From: Candidatus Margulisiibacteriota bacterium
Lineage (GTDB): Bacteria > Margulisbacteria > WOR-1 > O2-12-FULL-45-9
NCBI GenBank assembly: GCA_028714935.1
Contig: JAQTLJ010000059.1
Span: forward strand, 1 to 7,546
DNA: 7,546 bases
Direction of reading: 5' to 3'
Positions 1 through 4,995 of the stretch are shown piece by piece. The notes beneath the pieces are model-generated. The model was not told the origin of the DNA. It saw nothing but the letters and a program-made list of their open reading frames with translations, and did no database searches. The position numbers and the translations under genes were made by a program. Position 1 is the stretch's first letter. Each line of letters begins with the position of its first letter.

Positions 1-1
1 T

Positions 2-664
2 CTAATGATATTCTTTAAAGTGCGGCTGGTGGGAATATTCCGGTGACAGCGCCAGCGGGTCGGCGGCCAACCCGGCCGCGAGCTTTAATAATCCCAGTTT
101 AGCTACATTTATGCCGTAAGGTTGGGAATGCGCTTCTTCGGCAAAACGCAAGTTTTTTCTATCCCCTAATCCCTGATCCCTAATCCCCAAAGTATTCCCC
201 GCCAGCCAGATCTCTCCTGAGATCAATGATAATCTTTCCACTATCGTTTCTAATTTCATGACCAGATCATCGGTCAGCCGTTTCAGCTTCCCCCCCGACG
301 CCCCAAATAAAGCAAAATTGTACTCATCCGCCCGAGCATCCAGGATAACCGCCATCGTCCCTTCGATATTGATCAAGTTGTAGGCGATCGCCTCTAACGT
401 AGGGACCCCCGCCAGCGGCTTATTCAGTGTCTGGGCTAACGATTTCGCGGTCGCCAGTCCCCCGCGCAACCCCGAATATGACCCCGGCCCCGCCGCCACC
501 GCCACACCGTCAATATCTTCAGCTCTTATGCCCGCTTCCTGAACATAGAACATTATTTTCTCGGCTTGGATATCGGCAATAGTCGTTTCAGCCAAGACCT
601 TTTCTTCATCGATTAGGCCGATGCTGATTATTTTAGTCGCGCTGCTAAGCCCGAGGATACGCAT
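2..664 (-). CDS. tsaB: tRNA threonylcarbamoyladenosine biosynthesis protein TsaB
   Basis: TsaB is the ASKHA-fold partner that, with TsaD and TsaE, transfers the threonylcarbamoyl group to A37 of ANN-decoding tRNAs (t6A) in the cytoplasm. The protein is 220 aa, normal for the family. Visible hallmarks are the N-terminal strand MRILGLSSAT, the signature GPGSYSGLRGGLATAK at residues 59-74 (usual form GPGSFTGLRxGLATAK) and ILDARADEYNFAL near 107-119 (usual MLDARRGEVYAAL). The helix before the signature looks a few residues shorter than usual. Residues 159-168 are encoded by a G-rich heptamer repeat that appears to be an in-frame insertion in a variable region. The ATG at 664 is preceded by a GAGGGAG Shine-Dalgarno sequence lying inside tsaE. 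It overlaps tsaE by 37 nt and is the last gene visible in the operon. The family call is firm. TsaD is not in the window. Confidence 0.93.
   Translation of the reverse strand: MRILGLSSATKIISIGLIDEEKVLAETTIADIQAEKIMFYVQEAGIRAEDIDGVAVAAGPGSYSGLRGGLATAKSLAQTLNKPLAGVPTLEAIAYNLINIEGTMAVILDARADEYNFALFGASGGKLKRLTDDLVMKLETIVERLSLISGEIWLAGNTLGIRDQGLGDRKNLRFAEEAHSQPYGINVAKLGLLKLAAGLAADPLALSPEYSHQPHFKEYH
163..188 (-). repeat. G-rich heptamer repeat with G-quadruplex pattern inside tsaB
   Basis: On the coding strand, four G-runs (4, 3, 3 and 4 G) are separated by ATTA, ATCA and ATTA. This gives three tandem GGGATYA heptamers followed by GGGG. The arrangement satisfies the classic G3+N1-7 quadruplex rule on the strand that becomes mRNA. 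It is in frame and encodes roughly LGIRDQGLGD (TsaB residues 159-168), a stretch with no recognisable family motif. Whether a quadruplex forms is inference. Confidence 0.7.
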
Positions 665-1059
665 ATCTCCCTCTCATTCTCTGACACTGTTTTTATTTCG
701 ATCTTGGCCGCTGTCTGCGGCAGCAAAGCCCCGAGTTTCTCCGCCCATTCGATGACGCAAATGCCGCCGCGCTGGAAATACTCTTCGATCCCAAGGTCGG
801 CAATTTGTGAAACATCGTCTAACCGGTAAAGATCAATATGGTAAAAAAGCGACCGTCCCTGATACTCATTGATAATTATGAATGTCGGAGAGGTCACGTA
901 ATCCTTGACGCCCAAACCCTCGGCGACACCTTGGATCAGTGTGGTTTTTCCTGCGCCCAGCGTTCCGGTTAAAGCGATGATCTCATTGGGCAATAAAAAA
1001 GCGCCGATTTTCCTTCCTAGCTCAACTGTTTCTTCGGCGCTTTTAGTTAATAACTTCAT
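628..1059 (-). CDS. tsaE: tRNA threonylcarbamoyladenosine biosynthesis ATPase TsaE
   Basis: TsaE is the P-loop ATPase that drives turnover of the TsaB-TsaD complex in t6A37 synthesis. At 143 aa it matches the family length. Visible motifs are Walker A GTLGAGKT (residues 32-39), the switch-like SPTF (57-60), the HIDLYRL block (74-80) corresponding to Walker B, and the family-specific VIEWAEK (102-108) with its conserved Trp. The ATG at 1059 is the only start that keeps the usual N-terminus, but no good Shine-Dalgarno sequence precedes it (upstream CGCTCACGA). Translation may therefore depend on coupling to folK, which ends 39 nt upstream. Its 3' end overlaps the start of tsaB by 37 nt, which fits co-translation of two proteins acting in the same complex. 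The family call is firm. Confidence 0.95.
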   Translation of the reverse strand: MKLLTKSAEETVELGRKIGAFLLPNEIIALTGTLGAGKTTLIQGVAEGLGVKDYVTSPTFIIINEYQGRSLFYHIDLYRLDDVSQIADLGIEEYFQRGGICVIEWAEKLGALLPQTAAKIEIKTVSENEREICVSSGLAARLK

Positions 1060-1098
1060 TCGTGAGCGCGCAGCGCAAAATTCGTGATCCGGACCATT

Positions 1099-1740
1099 CT
1101 ACCAGCGCTCGTAATCGTCGTATCCCCCGCCTTTTATCTCTTTGAATCCCGGCAGTTCATCGTCATATTTTTCCCCGAGCTCGGCTTTCCGCTCATCAAA
1201 AAGCGCTTCGATCGTCTTTTCCAGGATCGGATGGATCACCTGCGGCGCGATCTCTTTGAGCGGCTTGAGCACGAATAGGCGCTCATGCATCAGCGGATGC
1301 GGGATCTGCAATTTATCATCGGAAACGATCTCCCCGCCATAAAGCAGGATATCAATGTCGATCGTCCGCGGCCCCCACTCTATCTCCCTTTCGCGGCCCA
1401 AGGTCGTCTCTATCTCCTGGCAAACATCCAGCAGCTTATGAGGCCTTAGCTTGGTTTTTATGGCGACCGTTGCATTAATGAATGGCGGCTGGCTGCCCCC
1501 GCCTTCCGGTTCGGTTTCATGGTTGGCGGAGCGCTTGATCACTTCAATGTTCGGGTTCTTTTCCATCAGGAAGATCGCCTGCTCAATATATTCTTCGCGA
1601 TCGCCGACATTAGAACCGAGGCCAAGATAAACCGCAGTAAAGCCGGACTTCTTTTCCGTCTTTTTTCCTTTCCCTTTCTTCCCCGCCTTAGCCGCCTTTT
1701 TCTTTGTTACTTTAACGACCTTCTTTTTCTTTTTTGCCAT
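1099..1740 (-). CDS. folK: 2-amino-4-hydroxy-6-hydroxymethyldihydropteridine pyrophosphokinase (HPPK), lysine-rich N-terminal tail
   Basis: HPPK transfers pyrophosphate from ATP to 6-hydroxymethyl-7,8-dihydropterin, making the substrate of FolP in folate synthesis. The core begins at about residue 36 with VYLGLGSNVGDRE. It continues with HETEPEGGGSQPPFINA (74-90), the ATP-binding LGREREIEWGPRTIDIDIL (114-132), whose D128 and D130 correspond to the two Mg-binding aspartates, and IPHPLMHERLFVL (146-158). The first 31 residues are unusual: 17 are Lys, mixed with Ala, Gly and Val, and look like a disordered basic tail. The C-terminus also extends about 25 residues past the usual end, with an acidic, Gly-rich tail (185-213). 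The ATG at 1740 is supported by a strong GGGAGGG Shine-Dalgarno sequence at suitable spacing, so the tail is probably translated. The gene lies 23 nt after folP. Total length is 213 aa against about 160 for typical HPPK. Confidence 0.95.
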   Translation of the reverse strand: MAKKKKKVVKVTKKKAAKAGKKGKGKKTEKKSGFTAVYLGLGSNVGDREEYIEQAIFLMEKNPNIEVIKRSANHETEPEGGGSQPPFINATVAIKTKLRPHKLLDVCQEIETTLGREREIEWGPRTIDIDILLYGGEIVSDDKLQIPHPLMHERLFVLKPLKEIAPQVIHPILEKTIEALFDERKAELGEKYDDELPGFKEIKGGGYDDYERW

Positions 1741-1763
1741 TTAAGCCCTCCCTTGGACTGAGT

Positions 1764-2963
1764 TCATCGAAGTCTGACTATCGCGTCTGTCATTTTTGCG
1801 ACCCTGGACATTTCTTTTACATCGTGCACCCGGATAAGATCGGCCCCGTTAGCGATCGACAACGCCACTGCCGCCGCGGTCCCCTCCAATCGGTCATCAA
1901 CCGGCAGATCCAGGACTTTGCCGATCACGGTCTTGCGTGAAACACCGACCAGGACCGGCCGCCCTAAAACCTTTAACTCTCTCAGTCTTTTCAGGATCTC
2001 CAGGTTCTGCTCAACTGTTTTACCAAAGCCGATCCCCGGGTCAACAATTATTTGCTCAAGTAGTATACCAGCCTTTTTTGCAATTTCAAGCCCTTCATTT
2101 AAATAATCAATGACCTCGCCCAGCAGGTCAGAATAACAAGGATTGGACTGCATATTAGCCGGCTGCCCCTGGATATGCATGAGCACAATTGGCGCGCCGG
2201 CCTTGGCCGCGACTTTCGCCATCTCCGGATCAAAATGCAGGCCGGAAATATCATTGATCATTGCCGCGCCGGCTGCGACCGCCTCTTTGGCAACCCTGGC
2301 TTTGGTCGTATCAATGGAAATCGGCGCTTCTGTTTCAGCTGCCAATCGCTTGATCCCCGGCGGCACCCGCTTCAGTTCTTCTTCGGCGGATATTTGAGCC
2401 GCGCCCGGCCGGGTCGATTCACCGCCGATATCGATAATATCCGCCCCGTCCGCGATCATCTGTTTAGCGTGAGACACGGCAGCGTCAATATCCATAAATT
2501 TATTGCTGTCCGAAAAAGAATCGGGTGTGACATTTAAAACACCCATAATATAAGTCCTAAGCCCAAAGACCAAATTTTTATCCTTGATCTTGATCGGCTC
2601 CGGGACGGCACTGTAATTATTTAAAACTGACTTTAATTCGGCCGCAACCGCCGGCAAACCAAATTGATGAAGTTTCAATTTTTCTGCCAGCTGGCTTAGT
2701 TGCTTTAACGTTCCGAAAATCAACAGATCGCTTTTCTCAACTGACTGATTGATCGAGCCATAGGCCGTCGCCGCTTCTCCGCCAAACGAGAGCATCTCCT
2801 GCTTCACAATATTAGCCGCCGCCGGTTTTAAGCCTTTTAGCTTCAAGACACGGCTCACGGCCTTTGGCGCCATCAGCTCAACGCCAACCTTATCAGCTCC
2901 GATCGCCAGCATTTCACTTCTGGCCGTGCTAAGATCTTCGATCTCGATGATTCTGCCGATCAT
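1764..2963 (-). CDS. folP: Dihydropteroate synthase with N-terminal extension domain
   Basis: FolP condenses dihydropterin pyrophosphate with p-aminobenzoate to give dihydropteroate; it is the sulfonamide target. The TIM-barrel domain starts at about residue 137 with TYIMGVLNVTPDSFSD. It then shows DIIDIGGESTRPG (175-187), SIDTTK (216-221), INDISG (236-241), MH (262-263), VDPGIGFGKT (307-316), VSRK (341-344) and RVHD (378-381), which together cover the pterin, phosphate and pABA sites. Residues 1-130 form an extra domain (MAPKAVSRVLKLKGLK..., KQEMLSFGGEAA, LLIFGTLKQLSQLAEKLK) that I recall from long (about 400 aa) FolP proteins of Clostridia and other deep lineages. Its role is unknown to me. 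The start ATG overlaps the tilS stop as ATGA, implying translational coupling. folK follows 23 nt downstream, so two consecutive folate steps are adjacent. Confidence 0.96.
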   Translation of the reverse strand: MIGRIIEIEDLSTARSEMLAIGADKVGVELMAPKAVSRVLKLKGLKPAAANIVKQEMLSFGGEAATAYGSINQSVEKSDLLIFGTLKQLSQLAEKLKLHQFGLPAVAAELKSVLNNYSAVPEPIKIKDKNLVFGLRTYIMGVLNVTPDSFSDSNKFMDIDAAVSHAKQMIADGADIIDIGGESTRPGAAQISAEEELKRVPPGIKRLAAETEAPISIDTTKARVAKEAVAAGAAMINDISGLHFDPEMAKVAAKAGAPIVLMHIQGQPANMQSNPCYSDLLGEVIDYLNEGLEIAKKAGILLEQIIVDPGIGFGKTVEQNLEILKRLRELKVLGRPVLVGVSRKTVIGKVLDLPVDDRLEGTAAAVALSIANGADLIRVHDVKEMSRVAKMTDAIVRLR

Positions 2964-4333
2964 AATAATTCCAGCTTAACCACTCTTTTGGTGTTTTTGG
3001 TCACTTTGGCCCGGTCATCGAGCCGCAAACCGGCCAGCCAGATGACCCTAGCCCCGCTTTCCACGACCGGAACGGAATCGCGGTTCTCCGCCGGTATCTT
3101 TTCGTCAACAAAAAAATCCTGCAGTTTCTTGGAGCCTTTCATCCCTAAAGGAATGAACCTGTCCCCTTCCGACCTGTTCCTGATCACCAGATTTTTGCCG
3201 AGCAGGGCATAATCGACAAAGGCGACCAGGGGATCGGCGGAGATATGCGCCTCATTGCTGACCGACGCCCGCAATTTTTTGCCGATCTCTTTCAGTTCTA
3301 TTTCTCCGGGAATAGCCAGAGAATAACGGTAGGTTTTCCTGGCCGGAGCGGCCGGTTTCTCCCGGCTGATCGTCAGTTCTTTGCGCTGACCGGCGGCAAA
3401 GATCCCGCCGGGCAAATGCAGCTCCCATTTTTCATCGGAATTGAGCTTCTCTAAAATGTCCTGGATATGCCGGAAATTAAGCTCCAGTAGATCGCCCTTG
3501 ACCTTTTCGATCGCTTTGCGCAACAGCAGCCCCTGGATCGGCGTCTCCCATTTCTTTATCTTGTCGGCCTCCAGTTTCAATTCATTCTCCTTGCTGGAGA
3601 TAAAAGCTGCGGCCAAAGCCTCTTCTGCTTTACTTTCCAGGTAACTACTGTCTTCAGTTAACAATAAGATCGTCTGCAGGATTATTTCTTTGATGTTCAG
3701 GTTGTAAATTTTCAGCTGGGGGATCAGCTTTAACCTGACCCGGTTGCGCATGTATTTTGACTCATAATTTGAGTGGTCGCGGCGCGGCACCAGTTTTAGC
3801 GCGCCGACATAATCCTCGATCTCCCGGCGCCAGATCTTGATCATCGGCCGGATGATCTTCCCCCGTTTCGGCGGGATCCCGCACAATCCTTTTATGCCCG
3901 AACCGCGCAGCAGCCGCATGAGAAAGGTCTCGACATTGTCATCCGCATTGTGGCCCACGGCAATCTTGTTGGCTCCGACCTGGCCGGCGATCCGCTCAAA
4001 AAAAGCATATCTTATCTGCCTGGCTGCCGCTTCGATCCCCAACCCTTCCTCTTTGGCATAAGCCGGCACATCAAAGGTCTCAACCGTGATCGGGACCTTT
4101 AATTTTTGCGCCAGGCCCTGGACATACCTGACATCCAGCTCCGCTTCTCCCTTGCGGATATTATGATTAAGGTGGGCGATATGCAGCGCGATCCCCAGTT
4201 TGTCTTTGCAGGCGTCTAACAGATGAAGCAAGGCGGTGGAATCCGCCCCGCCGGAAACCGCGATCAAAACGCGGTCTTTCGGCTCCAGCATCTTATATTC
4301 ATCAATTGTTCCTAAAAACTTACTTTCGATCAT
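2960..4333 (-). CDS. tilS: tRNA(Ile)-lysidine synthetase
   Basis: TilS uses ATP and lysine to convert C34 of the CAU-anticodon tRNA-Ile2 into lysidine, switching decoding from AUG to AUA and identity from Met to Ile. The 457-aa protein shows the N-type PP-loop SGGADS (27-32), LNHNIR (55-60; usual LNHxLR), GHNADDNVETFLMRLLRGSG (127-146) and DHSNYESKYMRNRVR (186-200). A linker region follows. The C-terminal TilS domain has IRNRSEGDRFIPLGMKGSKKL (384-404) and WLAGLRLDDRAKVT (432-445). All expected blocks are present, so it should be functional. It starts with the ATG at 4333 behind an AGGT-type Shine-Dalgarno sequence. It overlaps the upstream membrane-protein gene by ATGA and folP downstream by ATGA. 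A CAU-anticodon tRNA gene lies about 450 nt upstream on the same strand and may be a substrate, although it could equally be elongator tRNA-Met. Confidence 0.96.
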   Translation of the reverse strand: MIESKFLGTIDEYKMLEPKDRVLIAVSGGADSTALLHLLDACKDKLGIALHIAHLNHNIRKGEAELDVRYVQGLAQKLKVPITVETFDVPAYAKEEGLGIEAAARQIRYAFFERIAGQVGANKIAVGHNADDNVETFLMRLLRGSGIKGLCGIPPKRGKIIRPMIKIWRREIEDYVGALKLVPRRDHSNYESKYMRNRVRLKLIPQLKIYNLNIKEIILQTILLLTEDSSYLESKAEEALAAAFISSKENELKLEADKIKKWETPIQGLLLRKAIEKVKGDLLELNFRHIQDILEKLNSDEKWELHLPGGIFAAGQRKELTISREKPAAPARKTYRYSLAIPGEIELKEIGKKLRASVSNEAHISADPLVAFVDYALLGKNLVIRNRSEGDRFIPLGMKGSKKLQDFFVDEKIPAENRDSVPVVESGARVIWLAGLRLDDRAKVTKNTKRVVKLELL

Positions 4334-4629
4334 GTTCGACCTGCCATTGCTCGACCGGCACGGTATAAAATGTAAAACAACATCGCCACCCCCAAAACAA
4401 CCTCCAAAAATGACAGCGGCGGCCAGTAATACCAGCCCCAGATCAGGTTAATAAAAGAGCGCAGAGAGAAAAAGAGCACAAAAAATAAAACCCAGATAAT
4501 AAAGGCCCGAACTCCATGCTGGCTGACATACTCCCTCTTCCTGTTCGCCGTCAAAATAATATAAAGCGCCGGTATGCCAAAAAGATACGCCAAGGCGGAC
4601 AAAATCCTATCTTTTGAATTTATTTCCAT
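4330..4629 (-). CDS. Small multi-pass membrane protein, unknown function (DUF4870-like)
   Basis: This is a predicted 99-aa integral membrane protein. Hydrophobic stretches lie at about residues 11-27 (SALAYLFGIPALYIILT), 43-66 (FIIWVLFFVLFFSLRSFINLIWGW) and 72-89. A short basic, polar loop after the first stretch contains NRKREYVSQHGVRAFI. The pattern of a first helix, then a loop with a conserved-looking HG(V/A)R segment, then two helices resembles small DUF4870-type proteins, but this assignment is from memory of the pattern only. I chose the ATG at 4629. The same frame stays open to an ATG at 4725, but those extra 32 residues would be encoded by tRNA-derived sequence and a hairpin insertion, and look non-protein (Arg/Pro-rich). 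Neither start has a clear Shine-Dalgarno sequence. The stop overlaps the tilS start as ATGA, so it may affect tilS translation. Confidence 0.75.
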   Translation of the reverse strand: MEINSKDRILSALAYLFGIPALYIILTANRKREYVSQHGVRAFIIWVLFFVLFFSLRSFINLIWGWYYWPPLSFLEVVLGVAMLFYILYRAGRAMAGRT

Positions 4630-4645
4630 TGAAATTTTAGTCACT

Positions 4646-4784
4646 TGCCGGGGGCCAGGATTGAACTGGCGACCTAGGGTCCCGATGTTCCGCCTTCGGC
4701 GCAAATCGGGATCCCGACTTTCCATTATTCGATATATTAATGTCGTCGGGACTTATGAGTCCCTCGTCCCGGTGTTCCCCCCGC
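4646..4784 (-). pseudogene. Rearranged tRNA-Met(CAU)-like copy lacking a D-arm and interrupted by a 72-nt insertion
   Basis: Read on the minus strand, 4766-4752 (CGAGGGACTCATAAG) repeats 15 nt of the anticodon arm of the neighbouring tRNA. The segment 4679-4646 repeats its variable loop, T-arm, 3' acceptor strand and discriminator A. Between these two parts sits a 72-nt insertion exactly at the G39|C40 junction. The 3' half is well formed: T-stem GCCAG/CTGGC, loop TTCAATC, acceptor CCCCGGC. It differs from the intact tRNA by a paired T-stem change (T-A to C-G), suggesting it was once a distinct functional gene rather than a recent copy. The 5' half is defective: no GCTC...GAGC D-stem exists, and only about 20 nt separate the intact tRNA from the anticodon arm. 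A 5' acceptor strand could be GCGGGGG from 4784 (one G-G mismatch) or ACCGGGA nearer the anticodon arm. Most likely a pseudogene; a D-armless processed RNA cannot be excluded. Confidence 0.7.
4680..4751 (-). repeat. 72-nt double-hairpin palindromic insertion within the tRNA-like sequence
   Basis: The insertion consists of two back-to-back hairpins with matching arms. Hairpin 1 (4751-4712) has TCCCGAC paired to GTCGGGA, with an inner CATTA/TAATG stem and an AT-rich loop. Hairpin 2 (4711-4680) has TCCCGAT paired to ATCGGGA and an inner CGCC-GAA-GGCG stem. The junction forms the perfect 12-bp palindrome TCGGGATCCCGA (4706-4717), and the outer ends TCCCGA/TCGGGA are themselves inverted repeats. 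No reading frame or transposase is present, and no clear target-site duplication is seen. It looks like a small palindromic or MITE/REP-like unit, but dispersal elsewhere in the genome cannot be judged from one copy. Confidence 0.7.
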
Positions 4785-4867
4785 ATTGCCGGGAGTCAGA
4801 ATCGAACTGACGACCTAGGGCTTATGAGTCCCTCGCTCTAACCAACTGAGCTATCCCGGCAATGCGG
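4781..4867 (-). other. 14-bp inverted repeat extending the tRNA acceptor stem
   Basis: Directly outside the tRNA, the 5' leader CCGCATT (4867-4861) is perfectly complementary to AATGCGG (4787-4781), which comprises the discriminator and the 3' trailer. Together with the 7-bp acceptor stem this gives a continuous 14-bp helix enclosing the precursor tRNA. It may affect RNase P and 3'-end processing, or protect the precursor. No T-run follows, so it does not look like a terminator. Confidence 0.75.
4787..4860 (-). tRNA. tRNA with CAU anticodon (elongator Met, or Ile2 as a TilS substrate)
   Basis: A complete 74-nt cloverleaf including discriminator A: acceptor GCCGGGA/TCCCGGC (7 bp), D-stem GCTC/GAGC with loop AGTTGGTTA, anticodon loop CTCATAA, variable loop AGGTC, T-stem GTCAG/CTGAC with loop TTCGATT. 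The anticodon stem is AGGGA/GCCCT, so the pair next to the loop is an A31-G39 mismatch. CCA is not encoded (the sequence continues ATGCGG after the discriminator). The lack of an unpaired C1-A72-type start argues against initiator tRNA. Whether it is elongator Met or lysidine-modified Ile2 cannot be settled by eye. The acceptor G4-C69 and G5-C68 pairs differ from the C4-G69 and C5-G68 determinants reported for E. coli Ile2, which leans toward Met. Confidence 0.95.
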
Positions 4868-4888
4868 AGATATTCGTAACCGGCCCAT

Positions 4889-4897
4889 TTTATACCA
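4889..4897 (-). promoter_or_regulatory. Probable extended -10 promoter for the tRNA (and possibly the tilS operon)
   Basis: On the minus strand TGGTATAAA matches an extended -10 element (TGn followed by TATAAA, 5/6 to consensus). No good -35 lies 16-18 nt upstream. The predicted start near 4882 would give a leader of about 22 nt before the tRNA. No terminator or stronger promoter is visible between here and the membrane-protein gene, so transcription may continue into tilS-folP-folK-tsaE-tsaB. That continuation is inference. Confidence 0.5.
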
Positions 4898-4937
4898 ATC
4901 ATTAGAGCTTTCAGAGGATAACATAACTAAAATTCAT

Positions 4938-4966
4938 TTGCAATAATAAAAGCCAGATGCTAAAAT
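4938..4966 (+). promoter_or_regulatory. Sigma-70-type promoter for the response regulator
   Basis: A -35 element TTGCAA (4938-4943, 4/6) and a -10 element TAAAAT (4961-4966, 5/6) are separated by exactly 17 nt, with TGC just before the -10 (extended -10). The predicted start is near 4973, about 23 nt ahead of the TTG start codon. It lies in the 135-bp intergenic region shared with the divergent tRNA promoter. I saw no clear operator palindrome there. Confidence 0.6.
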
Positions 4967-4981
4967 ACTTCAAATTCCAGT

Positions 4982-4987
4982 GGAGGT
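4982..4987 (+). promoter_or_regulatory. Ribosome binding site fixing a TTG start
   Basis: GGAGGT lies 8 nt before the TTG at 4996. It is a near-perfect Shine-Dalgarno sequence at ideal spacing, and no ATG or GTG is in frame near the conserved first strand. It therefore supports TTG initiation of the response regulator. Confidence 0.8.
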
Positions 4988-4995
4988 AGATTTTT

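Noticed and set aside
1519..1761. Plus-strand frames opposite folK, tilS, nadA and other genes
   Set aside because: They are antisense shadows of well-identified genes, with no ribosome binding sites or recognisable domains.
4680..4711. Rho-independent terminator after the tRNA
   Set aside because: The hairpin is strong, but it is followed on the minus strand by CCCTAGGTC with no U-run.
4630..4725. N-terminal extension of the membrane protein to the ATG at 4725
   Set aside because: The extra 32 residues are encoded by tRNA T-arm/acceptor sequence and hairpin 2, are Arg/Pro-rich, and have no Shine-Dalgarno sequence; the membrane protein begins naturally at 4629.
4680..4751. Group I intron or archaeal-type tRNA intron
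   Set aside because: At 72 nt it is too short for a group I intron core, it lies in the anticodon stem and not the loop, and no bulge-helix-bulge motif is evident; the host is bacterial.
4646..4860. CRISPR-like or tandem tRNA array
   Set aside because: The repeats are tRNA parts and hairpin arms with unequal spacing; there are no regularly spaced direct repeats.
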